A stretch of 64,000 nt of DNA, from NCBI GenBank assembly GCA_963846495.1, contig CAWJWP010000036.1:62001-126000 (forward strand). The letters run 5' to 3'. This DNA is from DASYQD01 sp963846495 (GTDB lineage Bacteria; Acidobacteriota; Thermoanaerobaculia; Multivoradales; JAIOJS01). A model generated the notes under the pieces. That model saw only the letters and a program-made list of their open reading frames with translations. It had not been told where the DNA came from and searched no databases. Position 1 is the first letter of the stretch. The number at the start of each line of letters is the position of its first letter. Of the stretch, positions 8,710 through 18,343 are shown piece after piece. The translations under genes and the position numbers were made by a program.

Positions 8710-9877
8710 AGCACGCGGCGATCGGTCTGGCCGTCGTCCTCGGCGCCCTGGGCTGCACCACGCGTTATCAGGTGCGCGGCATCGAGCAGATCTATACGGC
8801 GCCCATCCGCCTCGACGACTTCGTGGGTGCGGACGCGGCGCACAAGGCGCGCCAGATCACGCTCGAGCACCAGTCGGTCGAGTACTTCGACGAGCTCACC
8901 ACCGGCATCATCGAGATCGGCGACGACGGCGCCATCAACCGCACGCAGTACGAGCAGGTGATGTCGATGGTGCGAAAGCAGACGGAGGACGGCGGCTTGC
9001 TCGTCGTCCTCGTCCACGGCTGGCATCACGGAGCGGGGACCTGCGACCGCGATCTCTGCTGTTTCCGGCGCGTCCTCCAGCAGCTGCACCAGGCGCGCAA
9101 GAAGCGCCACGACGACGAGCTGGCCGCCCTGGTCGACCCGGTACGCGCGCGCGAGCTCGGCGCCCGGTCGTGGTGCTGGTGAATCCGGCCATCGAGGCCA
9201 GCGAGTACGCGCCGTTCGACGACGACCTGCGCGACCAGCGTGCTCCTGACGAACGCAAACGGCTGCAGGACCTCGGTCTCCCCTATGACAAGCACGCCGA
9301 CTACCAGTCGGATCAGATGCCGGTTCTCATGGTCGTCGCCTCGCGCGGCGACCAGGCGGTCAAGTACGCCTTCCCCGTCGGCCGCTCGATCCAGGCGCTG
9401 GTGACGCTGCGCTGGAACCGCCTGTTCCGCCCCGCCACCTTGGTCGGCATGGGCCGTTACGACCCCTACGGAACGCACGAGCTCAGCTACGACGAAGAGC
9501 GCGGGCCGCTTCCACCGCTGGAGCAGAACGTCCAACGGGGCGGCATGCCGAGCTGCGACTGCTCGCTGTCGACGGCAGGCCTCCAGAACCTCGGCGGCTT
9601 CAGCCTGCAACGTACGGGCGAGGCGCAGAGCTTCGACGGGTTCGAGCTCAAGCTGACGCGCCGCCGCGAAGAGCGAGGCTGGGACCCGAGCTCGCCCTTC
9701 TTTTCGGTCTTTGCCGACGCCGACGTCATCCCGGCGCACAGCGACATCTTCAACAGCCGTTTCGTCAGCTTCCTCGCCGCGTTCATCGATGCCTACGACG
9801 AGCGGGTCGAGCAATACGGGCCGAAGGACAAGACCGAGAGCGAGGAGAGCCGGGAAACGGCGCCTCGCAACCCATGA
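8706..9877 (+). CDS. Lipoprotein alpha/beta-hydrolase-like protein lacking the nucleophile region, frameshifted
   Basis: The product begins with a lipoprotein signal (VVLGALGCTT) and a disordered segment, then LVVLVHGWHHGAG, the oxyanion-hole strand and loop typical of lipase-like proteins of this kind. Downstream, in another frame from about 9165, VVLVNPAIEASEYAP and MPVLMVVASRGDQAVKYAFP continue as the C-terminal half of the same family, with a late HSD triad-like motif (AHSDIFNS). In the family as I know it, roughly 90-100 residues, including the nucleophile elbow GHSFGG, lie between these two blocks. Here only a short linker remains, and the frame changes at the same place. The gene therefore looks internally deleted near 9150-9165 and catalytically dead unless the assembly is wrong. 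Confidence 0.65.
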
Positions 9878-9974
9878 CCCCGTAGGCCCGAAGCCGCGCC
9901 CCGGAGCGTCGACAGGTCGAGGGCGCAGGATCGCGGCGTCACGCGGGTTCCTCCTCCACGCCACGGAGGACCGC

Positions 9975-11171
9975 ATGCGAAACCTGTCACTGCTCGCCCT
10001 CGGCATCGTGCTGCTTGCCGCCGCCGCCTCGCCCGCCGCGCGCGCCGGGACGACGCCGATCTACGTCAGCCTCCACTCGCACAACGAGGACGCCGGCTAC
10101 TGGGCGAACCTGGTCAACAACCGGGCAAGCTACGTCGCCTACCGCGACAACCTCGTCGCGCGCGTGCGGCTCATCCAGAATTACGGCGCCACGCTCAACT
10201 GGCAGTCCGACCACCCGGTGCTGCGCGCCATGGCGAGGTGGGAGACCGGCACGATCCTGCGCTCGACCCGCAGCGTCAACGTGCTGCGCTGGATGGCCGA
10301 GTACAACCGCGTCGAGGTCGATCCGCACGGCCACGTCGCGACCTACAACTACGCCGACCTGGCGCGACTCATCGAGGCGCTCGGCGTCAAGCCGTCGGGG
10401 ACGATCGCCGGCGTCACCATCTACGAGTGCGGCGCGCTGCCGGGGACGATGGAGTGGATCGACTGGACCGAGGTCGTCGAGCTGCAAGCCGACGGCACGA
10501 TCCACGGCCGCGTCTTCCCCGACGCGGTGTGGACGCCGCGCATGCTGCAGGGCGGCGCCATGGCCGGCCACGGCTACGATGACGCCACCTCCGGCGCCTG
10601 GAACTGCGGGCCGGGGGCGGAGTTCCACACTCACCAGCCGGCGGGACAAGTGACGGTGATCGGCGCCGGCTACGGCGACGACGAGACGCTGGTCGGCCCG
10701 CAAGCCGAGTACCGCGACGCCGGCTACATCTACGAGCTCGCCGAGAAGATCGCCGGCGGCGAGCTGCCCGCCGGCCGGCTCTACACCGCGTCGGTCATGG
10801 TCCGCGATGCGCCGAGCGTCTCCGGCGTGCCCAACACCAACGTCGCGCTCGAGGCCTTCCTCGAGCGGCTGCAGCCGCTCGTCGACAGCGGGCAGGTCGT
10901 CTACGCGACGCTCGGCGAGGTCTACGAGCTCTGGCGCTCGGCCTACGGTGCGACGCCCAACCAGGTGGGGCCCGAGCAGTTCTCCGTGCACGACGAGGTG
11001 ATCCTCGGGCTCTGCCGCCAGGGCGACTTCGCGTGCGGCGCCGACACCTGCACGACCGGCGAGGTGTGCGATCCGGCCGCGGCGACGTGTGTTGACGACT
11101 GCCGGCTCTCGTACGTCGGCTGCCCGGCGAAGAGCCTCGGCTGCAACCGCATGACGGGCGTCTGCGAGTAG
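9975..11171 (+). CDS. Secreted protein of unknown function with Cys-rich C-terminus
   Basis: The product has 398 residues. ATG 9975 is preceded by GGAGGA with four bases between. A clear signal peptide (LSLLALGIVLLAAAASPAARA) leads into an acidic, aromatic-rich domain with no motif I can assign; notable blocks are YVSLHSHNEDAGYWANL, LNWQSDHPVLRAMARWE and MAGHGYDD. The opening His/Asp pattern and the periodic Trp/Tyr residues resemble polysaccharide deacetylase-like barrels, but this is only an impression. The last 60 residues carry eight Cys in a knot-like arrangement (GADTCTTGEVCDPAAATC, DDC, VGCPAKSLGCN, VCE), a pattern seen in extracellular repeats of myxobacterial and acidobacterial proteins. 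It is probably exported and disulphide-bonded. Confidence 0.55.
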   Translation: MRNLSLLALGIVLLAAAASPAARAGTTPIYVSLHSHNEDAGYWANLVNNRASYVAYRDNLVARVRLIQNYGATLNWQSDHPVLRAMARWETGTILRSTRSVNVLRWMAEYNRVEVDPHGHVATYNYADLARLIEALGVKPSGTIAGVTIYECGALPGTMEWIDWTEVVELQADGTIHGRVFPDAVWTPRMLQGGAMAGHGYDDATSGAWNCGPGAEFHTHQPAGQVTVIGAGYGDDETLVGPQAEYRDAGYIYELAEKIAGGELPAGRLYTASVMVRDAPSVSGVPNTNVALEAFLERLQPLVDSGQVVYATLGEVYELWRSAYGATPNQVGPEQFSVHDEVILGLCRQGDFACGADTCTTGEVCDPAAATCVDDCRLSYVGCPAKSLGCNRMTGVCE

Positions 11172-11210
11172 AGCGCATGCGATGCGCGCTCTCCCTGGCC
11201 GCTGCCGGGC

Positions 11211-11225
11211 TAGGATCGGCGCCCG
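11211..11225 (+). promoter_or_regulatory. TANNNT -10 element of a probably leaderless gene
   Basis: TAGGAT (11211-11216) lies nine bases before ATG 11226, and there is no Shine-Dalgarno sequence between them. No good -35 is visible. The spacing predicts transcription starting at or just before the start codon. Confidence 0.45.
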
Positions 11226-12572
11226 ATGAGCACGACCCTTTCCGACGACGTCCTGCGCGACGTCATGGCGCCGCTGCAGCGCGCCAACGCCGACTTCGCC
11301 GCCCGCCAGCCCGGCGACAGCGGCGCGCGCCAGCCGGTGCACACGGTGTACGGCGGCGCGCAGCTCTTCCGCGCCGACGTGGCGAGCCGCATGGGCGCGC
11401 TGGCGCTGCGCTCGCTCGACCAGTTCGCGCCCGACGCGGCGACCTTCGCGCAGGCGCTCGGCATCGCGCCGCGGCTCGCCGACACCGTCTACGCGCGCGT
11501 GCGCGAGAAGCTGGCGCGCGAACCGGTGGAGGACTTCCGCGCCGACTTCGAGGACGGCTACGGCAACCGCCCCGACGCCGAGGAGGACGGCCACGCCGAG
11601 AGCGTCGCGGCGGAGATGGCTCGCGGCGCGCGCGACGGCGTGCTGCCGCCGTTCATCGGCATCCGCATCAAGCCGTTCACCGAGGAGCTGCGCGCGCGCA
11701 GCGTGCGCACGCTCGACCTCTTCCTCTCGACACTCGTGCGCGAGGGCGGCGGCACGCTGCCCGGCAACTTCGTCGTCACGCTGCCGAAGATCACCGTGCC
11801 CGAGCAGGTGACGGCGATGGCCGACCTCTGCGACCGCTTCGAGCCGGCGCTCGGCCTCGCGGCCGGCGCGTTGCGCTTCGAGATGATGGTGGAGACGCCG
11901 CAGTCGATCTTCGCCGACGACGGCACGGTCGCGCTGCCACGCCTCCTCGAGGCCGCGCGCGGCCGCTGCACCGCGGCGCACTTCGGCACCTACGACTACA
12001 CGGCGAGCAACAACATCACCGCCGCCCACCAGCACATGAACCACCCGGCGTGCGACTTCGCGCGCCAGGTGATGCAGGTATCGCTCGCCGGCCGCGGCGT
12101 CTGGCTCTCCGATGGCGCGACCAACGTGATGCCGGTGGCGCCACATCGCGCCGCGCCGGGCGAGACGCTCAGCGCGGCGCAGGAGGAGGAGAACCGCGCC
12201 GGCGTCCACCGCGCTTGGAAGCTCTGCCACGACCACATCCAGCACTCGCTGGTGCTCGGCTTCTACCAGGGCTGGGACCTGCACCCGGCGCAGCTGCCGG
12301 TGCGCTACGCGACGGTCTACGCCTTCTTCCTCGACGGCATCGACGCGGCGGCGGAGCGCCTGCGCAACTTCGTCGCCAAGGCCGCGCAGGCGACGCTCGT
12401 CGGCGACGTCTTCGACGACGCCGCGACCGGCCAGGGCCTGCTCAACTTCTTCCTGCGCGCCATCAACAGCGGCGCCATCGCCGAGGACGAGGCGGCGCCG
12501 CTGTGCGGCCTCACCGTCGAGGAGCTGCGCACGCGCTCGTTCGTGAAGATCCTCGCCGGCCGGCGCGAGTGA
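11226..12572 (+). CDS. DUF6986-type HpcH/HpaI aldolase/citrate-lyase family protein
   Basis: The product has 448 residues and is intact. It belongs to the TIM-barrel aldolase/citrate lyase-beta superfamily, in the subgroup annotated DUF6986. Diagnostic blocks in order are RQPVHTVYGGAQLF, FRADFEDGYGNRPDAEED (metal-binding acidic loop), GIRIKPFTEE, TLPKITVPEQV, FEMMVETPQSIF (metal ligand Glu), FGTYDYTASNN, SDGATNVMPV and GFYQGWDLHPAQLPVRY. The family probably handles a small phosphorylated or CoA-linked carboxylic acid, but its substrate is not established. In actinobacteria, as I recall, relatives sit near purine-degradation genes; no such neighbours are present here. The gene appears monocistronic and leaderless, and its 3' end nearly meets the convergent FecR-barrel gene (15-base gap). 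Confidence 0.8.
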   Translation: MSTTLSDDVLRDVMAPLQRANADFAARQPGDSGARQPVHTVYGGAQLFRADVASRMGALALRSLDQFAPDAATFAQALGIAPRLADTVYARVREKLAREPVEDFRADFEDGYGNRPDAEEDGHAESVAAEMARGARDGVLPPFIGIRIKPFTEELRARSVRTLDLFLSTLVREGGGTLPGNFVVTLPKITVPEQVTAMADLCDRFEPALGLAAGALRFEMMVETPQSIFADDGTVALPRLLEAARGRCTAAHFGTYDYTASNNITAAHQHMNHPACDFARQVMQVSLAGRGVWLSDGATNVMPVAPHRAAPGETLSAAQEEENRAGVHRAWKLCHDHIQHSLVLGFYQGWDLHPAQLPVRYATVYAFFLDGIDAAAERLRNFVAKAAQATLVGDVFDDAATGQGLLNFFLRAINSGAIAEDEAAPLCGLTVEELRTRSFVKILAGRRE

Positions 12573-12587
12573 GCCGCGGCGCCGAGC

Positions 12588-15500
12588 TCAGAAGTACCAG
12601 GCCACCGAGAGCGTGGCGTCGCGCCCCGGCAGCCGCTGCACCACCGAGAGGCCCTCGATGACGACGTTGAAGTCCTCGTCGAAGACGTTGCCGATCGAGA
12701 TGCCGACCAGGCCGCGCTTGCCGGGCAGCTCCTTCTCCAGCGACACGTCGGTGAACCACACTCGCGTGTCGGGCAGGGTCAGACCGCCCAGCCGTTCGTC
12801 GAACTGCTGCCGCAGGTAGGTCTGCTTCAAGATGCCGAACCAGCCGCGCGGCGACACCCAGTTGAGGCCGAGCACCGCCTGCCGGTCGTCCTGCAGGAAG
12901 GCGTGGGCGTCGATGCTGCGCCACTGCACCTCGCCGTCGAGCGTGAGCTGGCGCGTGAGGCGGCGGTTGAGCTCCAGCTTGGCGCCGTCGACCTCGAACT
13001 CGCCGAGGAAGCGCACGAAGTCGAAGTTGGCGTCGAGCCGCAGCGACGGCGCCTGCACCTCGCGGTGGAAGGCGGTGACGCCCCAGAAGAGGCGCGGCGA
13101 GGCCGCCTGCTCGAGCGCGACCGCCGCCTCGTCGCGGATGGTGCCGAGGTCCTCGGCGCGGCGCAGCGCGAAGCCCGCCGATCAGCGCCGGCGCGAGCGC
13201 CGGCCGGTCGTGCACCGCGAGGTTGCGGAAGGCGGCCGCGCGGAGCTGGAAGCCGGCGCGCAGCGGAACCGTCAGCCCGAGGTGCGGCGAGAAGCGCGAC
13301 TCGCGCCCCGGCAGCACCTGGCCGGGGCCGAACGCCGAGCCGACGAACACCTGCTCGTCCTCGAAGTCGTCGTAGCGCCCGCCCACGGCGAGCGTGGCGC
13401 CGCGCCGCGAGTGGAAGCTGTAGCGCGCGTGGGCGCTGGTGCTGCGGCTGTCCCCCTGCAGGCGGTCGAGCTCGCTGACCTCGCCGGCGAACGGCCCGGA
13501 GAGGCAGAACAGCGTGCGCCAGTTCTCGAGCTCGGTGCGCACCGCCTCGCCGCCCAGCACCACCTCGTGACGGCCGCGGTTCAAGTGATAGGCGAGCTGC
13601 GCCGAGCGCGTGCGGTCGCGGCTCGTGTGCTCGTCGCCGCAGCCGAAGATGCTCTCCGGGAAGATCTCGGGCTGGAAGTAGAAGTCGGGATCGTTGAAGC
13701 GCAGCTCCTCGGTGCCGTGCTCGACGGAGAGCACCAGGTTCTGCCCCGGCCCGAGCGCCAGGTGGTAGCCCACCACGTACTCGCGGAAGCGGGCGAAGAC
13801 CTGCTGGTTGAGGTCGGGGGCGTCGGTCTGCAGCAGGCGGATGCCGAGGCCCGAGCCGCTCTCGTCGAAGAGCACGGTGATGCCGCCGGGGTCCCCCTGC
13901 TGCGCGTCGAGCAGCTGCGCGTCGAGCAGCAGGGTGCCGCGGGCGCCAATGGCGAACTTGCCGGAGAAGCCGCCGATCTGCTGGTCGAGGTCGGAGTTGG
14001 GCCCCAGCGGCTCGCTGCTCTGGGTGTCGATCGCGGTGGCGAAGACGGAGTAGCGGTCGTTGCCGCCGTAGACCGTCGCGCTCCCCTCGTCCGAGCCGAG
14101 GAAGTCGGAGTAGCCGGAGAGCGTCGCCGTGTAGCCGGGGCGCGAGAACAGGCTGGTGTACTCGTTGAAGGTGGTGAAGGTGTTCTGCGACACCGGCAGC
14201 AGGATGCGGGCGAGCAGGAACTCGGACGCCGCCGCCGAGGTGCGGTCGGGCAGCGCGCCGAGGGTGCCGGCGGCGAAGAGGTGGGCGGAGGCGTTGGCGA
14301 AGTCGAGCTCCAGCGAGCGCACCGCGTGGTGGGCGCCGTAGGCCTCGAAACCGACGTCGGAGTACAGCTGCGCCAGCGAGGCGCCGCGCGTCGCCTGGTC
14401 CTGGTCGAGCAGCAGCCGCGAGCGGTAGACGGCGCGGAAGTCGTTCTTCGCCATCGCCCGCGACAGCTCGTCGATGGCGACGTCCTGCCGGTTGAGGTCG
14501 CGCTGGATGAGCGAGGCGTAGAGGTGCGGCGTCGGGTCGCGCGGGTCGATGCGCCCCGCCGAGGCGAGCACCGCCAGCGCCTCGGGGAAGCGCTCGAGCT
14601 CGGCGTAGGCCTTTCCTAAGTAGCTTTGATAGAGCGCCACGCGCGGCGCCAGCGTCGTCGCCGAGAGCAGCGCTTCGAGGCCGCCGCCGTCGTCGCCGCG
14701 GGCGAAGCGGGCGAGGCCGAGGCCGAGGTACGCCTCGGCGTGCTGCGGGTCGGCGGCGAGCGCGCGCTCGAAGGCGGCCTGCGCTTCCTCGAGGTCGTGC
14801 GTGCCGAGGAGCAGGAAGCCTTCGACGGTCCACAGGCGCGGCGAGCCGCCGCGCGCGAGCCCCTGCGCGAGCAGCTCGCGGGCACGCTCGGTCTCGCCGC
14901 TGCCGTAAGCGAGCTCCGCGGCGAGCGCCGCCGCTTCGGCGGCGCCGGGAGCGATGGCGAGCGCGCGCTCGGCGTGGCGGCGCGCGGCGGGCAGATCGAA
15001 CCGCGCCTGCGCAACGCGGGCGGCGGCGAGCTCGGTCAGGTAGTGCCCATCGCCGTCCGCACGCGAGCGCTCCAGCCAGCTGTCCGCCTCGTCGAGGCGG
15101 TTACGAGTCAAGGCGACGAGCGCCAGCCAGGCCATGGCGTCGCGCGGGCCGGAGTGCAGATCGCCGCGGCGCAGCCAGTCGGCCCGCAGCTCGACCGCAC
15201 GCTGCAGGTCGGCGACGGCCTGCTCGACGCCGCCCCAGCGCAGCCGCGCGGTGGCGGCGGCGACCAGCAGCTCGGGCGAGCCCGCCACGGTCCCTGCGAA
15301 GCCGGCGAGCAGCGGCTCGACGTCCTCGCCGAGACCGATACTGGCCTGCAGGCGGCGCAGCAGCAGTGCCGGGGTCAGCCCCTGCGTCTCGACGCCCGCC
15401 AGGTCACGGGCGCGGGCGTAGTCGCGCCGCGCCAGCGCGGCGTCGGCGAGCCGCAGCCGCGCCTCGTCGTCGCCCAGGTTGCGTTCGAGCCGCGCGGCCA

Positions 15501-16149
15501 GCGCCGCCTCCTCGCCGGCGTCGACCGCCGGCCGCACCGGCTCCGGCGCCGGGTAGTAGAGCACCCACTGCACCGCGTTGTCGGGTTCGACCACCACCAT
15601 GCGCTGCGGCGCCTTGCCGGGCTCGGCGCGCCCGCCCTCGCCGCCGCGCAACGCCAGGCTGCCGAGCTCGTTGGAGAGCTCGACGTCGCCGTCGAGCACC
15701 ACCACCTCGGTCACGCCCGCGCTGACTTGGATGGTGACCTCGGTGCCGCGGATGGCCGCGGTCGCCGCCGGCGTGTCCACCGCCAGCGGCCGCTGCCGGT
15801 TCTTGCTGCGCACCCACACCGCGCCGTCGGTGAGCTGGAGCCGCGTGCCCTGGCCCGCGCCGGCGCGCACCTGCTTGATCTCCAACGTCGAGTTCGGCGC
15901 CACCCGCAGCTGGGTCTCGTCGATCAGCAGCACGGCGGCGCGGGCGCGCTGCGCGGTGCGCACGAGGTCGCCGGTGAAGAGCGCTTGGTTGAGCCGCGCG
16001 AGAACGAAGCTCTTCCCGCCGTCGGCGGAACGGTCGACCGTCCCTTCGACGACCAGCACTCTCCCCTGCTGGTCGGCAGCGGCGGCGAAGCCCGGCAGGG
16101 CGGCGAGCAGAACGAGGACGAGGGCGAACGGACGACACACGTGCCTCAT
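12588..16149 (-). CDS. FecR-domain / TPR / outer-membrane beta-barrel protein, one frameshift
   Basis: The product is about 1186 residues. A signal peptide (ALVLVLLAALPGFAAA) is followed by a FecR domain at about residues 30-190 (VVEGTVDRSADGG, DLVRTAQRARAAV, NSTLEIKQVRAG, TPAATAAIRGTEVTIQV). Next is a long TPR array at about residues 210-600 (AEAYLGLGLARFARGDDGG, YQSYLGKAYAELERFPEAL). The last 550 or so residues are alternating-strand porin-like sequence ending in SVAWYF, a terminal Phe typical of BAM-inserted barrels. The frame shifts near 13180; the last 190 residues, including VGISIGNVFDEDFNVV, read in another frame. The FecR and TPR parts should lie in the periplasm facing the CHASE2 domain of the adjacent cyclase. 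It is the last gene of a three-gene operon, 36 bases after the cyclase stop. Confidence 0.8.
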
Positions 16150-16185
16150 GCGGGGAAACCTCCGCTCACTTCAGCGCAAAGCGAG

Positions 16186-18271
16186 TCACTTGCTGGTCAG
16201 CGTCACCACGCCGTCCCACTCGGCGGGCGGCGGCGCGGCGAGGAAGCCGCGGCAGCGCTCGGCGAGCAGCTCCCAAGGACGGTCGCCGGCGGGCGCGTCG
16301 GCGAGCCGCTCGAGCGCCGCTGCGAACTGCTGCCGGCTGTAGAGCGCGAAGGCCTCGCGGTAGCGCGCGACGTGCTCCAGGACCTCCGGCGCCATCTCGG
16401 CGCGCGGCCCGAGCAGCTCGTAGACGAGCACCGGCTGGCTCTTCCCCTTGACGCGCAGCCGGTCCACCTCGCGCAGCACCAGCGCGTCGTCGAGGCGCGC
16501 CGCCGTGGCCTCGCCGACGAGGATCTCGGTGCCGTAGAACTTGTTCGCACCTTCGAGCCGCGAGCCGAGGTTGACGCAGTCGCCCATGATGGTGAAGTTG
16601 AAGAGGGTGTCGGTGCCCATGTTGCCGGCCACCACCGGGCCGCTGTTGACGCCGACGCGCATCGACAGCGGGCCGAGCCCCTGCTGGCTCCACTCGACGT
16701 TGAGCTCGTCGAGGCGGCGCCGCATCCGCCAGGCGCACAGCGCCGCCTGCTGCGCGTGCTCCGGGGTGCGCACCGGCACGCCGAAGAAGCACATCATCGC
16801 GTCGCCGATGAACTTGTCGAGCGTGCCGCGGTGCGCCAGCATGACCTCGACCATCTCGCTGAAATAGCCGGTGAGCATGGCGCGCAGCGCCATCGGCTCC
16901 ATGCGCTCGGCGAGCGCGGTGAAGCCGACGAGGTCGGTGAAGACGACCGTCGTCTCGTACGCCTCGCCGTAGAGGTTGAGCTGCTCGGGCCGCTCCATCA
17001 GCTGCTCGACGACGGCCGGCGCCACGTAGTGGCGGAAGGCCTTGTGGATGAAGCGGCGCTCGCGGTCGACGAGCAGGAAGCGATAGAGCCGCTCGCCTGC
17101 GGTGAAGGTGCCGAGGCCGGCGAGCGCGACGACGAGCGGCACCGGCCGGCCGGCGGCGAAGAGCGCAAAGGCGCCGCCGGCGGCGAGGGCGCCGAGGGCC
17201 GAGGACGGCGAGCACGCCGAGAACGCCGCGCAGCTTGGCGAGCGCGAGCCCCGCGGCGCCGAGCAGCAGCGCCAGGAGCAGCAACTGCACGGCCGGCGGC
17301 AGCGGCACGCGATAGCGCCGCCGCAGCAGCGTATCGACGAGCGACGCGTGCACCTCGACGCCGGCCATCGCCGAGCGCGCCTCCGGCTGGAACGGGGTGG
17401 CGAAGTGGTCGACGGCGTCGAGGTCCACCGAGCCCGCGAGCGAGCGGCCGACGAGGACGATCTTGTCGCGCAAGAGGCCGTCGGGCAGGAACTCGCGCGG
17501 CTGGAGCGCCTGGTAATACGACACGGTGCGGATGCTGCGCGGCGGGCCGAGGAAGCGGATCGGCACCGGCGCGTCGACACCGCCCGGCAGCTCGAAGGTG
17601 GCGACCGGATCGCCGTCCACCACCCGCGCGCCGCGCGCGCGCAGCGCCTGCTCGGCGACGGCGCGGGCGAAGGCGGGAATGCCCTTCGTCTCGACGAACG
17701 CGCGGCGCACGAAGTCGTCCGGGTCGCGCACGACGCCGGCGAGGCCGGTGGCGCGGGCGGCAGTCAGCAGCGTCTCCAGTGGCCGCACCCAGATCTCGCT
17801 GCGGTGGCTCGCGTCGTCGACGACTTCGAGGTCCTCGGCCAGCACCACGTTGCCGGCGGCGGCGATCGCCGCGGCGAGCGCGCTGTCGTCCTCCTCCTGC
17901 GTCGGGTCGACGAAGAGCACGTCGAACCCGACCACCAGCGCGCCGGCGTCCTTCAACGCGCGCACCAAGTCGGCGTGCATGCGGCGGGGCCAGGGCCAGG
18001 GCAGCCCCAGCTCCTGCATCGACGCCTCGTCGATGGCGACGATGACGAGGTCGTCGGGCGGCGGCGACGGCAGCAGGCGGTGCTCGAGGCGAGCGAAGAG
18101 ATCCTGCGTCCGCAGCTCGGCGACGACGAAGAGGTCGAGTCGCGCGAGCGCCAGGGTGGCGACGACCGCCAGCACGGCGAGCGCGGCCACGGCGAGCGGC
18201 ACCGGAACCCGGCGGCGGCGCCGCTCGGGCGTCGTCGTCGTCGCCTTCCGGTTAAGCGACTGCACGCTCAC
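16186..18271 (-). CDS. CHASE2-domain class III adenylate cyclase, one frameshift
   Basis: This is an inner-membrane cyclase making cAMP. The N-terminal helix (VPLAVAALAVLAVVATLAL) is followed by a periplasmic CHASE2 domain (DDLVIVAIDEASMQELG, WPWPRRMHADLVRAL, VGFDVLFVDPTQEEDD, DKIVLVGRSLAGSVDLDAV). Two or three helices then lead to the catalytic domain with metal Asp in VVFTDLVGFTALAERM and DKFIGDAMMCFFG, plus TIMGDCVNLGSRLEGANK, which carries the transition-state Asn and Arg. Lys in DKF and Asp in GDCVN are the adenine-specifying residues, so ATP is the likely substrate. The frame slips near 17205, within the membrane helices; both halves are otherwise complete. It lies between the channel gene (72-base gap) and the FecR-barrel gene (36-base gap), all in one direction. 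Confidence 0.85.
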
Positions 18272-18343
18272 CGCGCCACCTCGATCGATCGCGGCGCGCT
18301 CCGTGCTGCGTCGCTGACGGCGCCTCCAGCCATCGCCGCGCGC

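Noticed and set aside
9987..12284. 765-codon minus-strand open frame opposite the DUF6986-type and Cys-rich protein genes
   Set aside because: The plus strand has intact family proteins with ribosome sites; the antisense product is low-complexity Arg/Ala/His sequence.
14626..18045. Very long open frame on the plus strand opposite the FecR-barrel and cyclase genes
   Set aside because: It is composed of Arg/Ala/Gly/His-rich sequence without domains and mirrors codon bias of the genuine minus-strand genes; high GC leaves antisense frames open.
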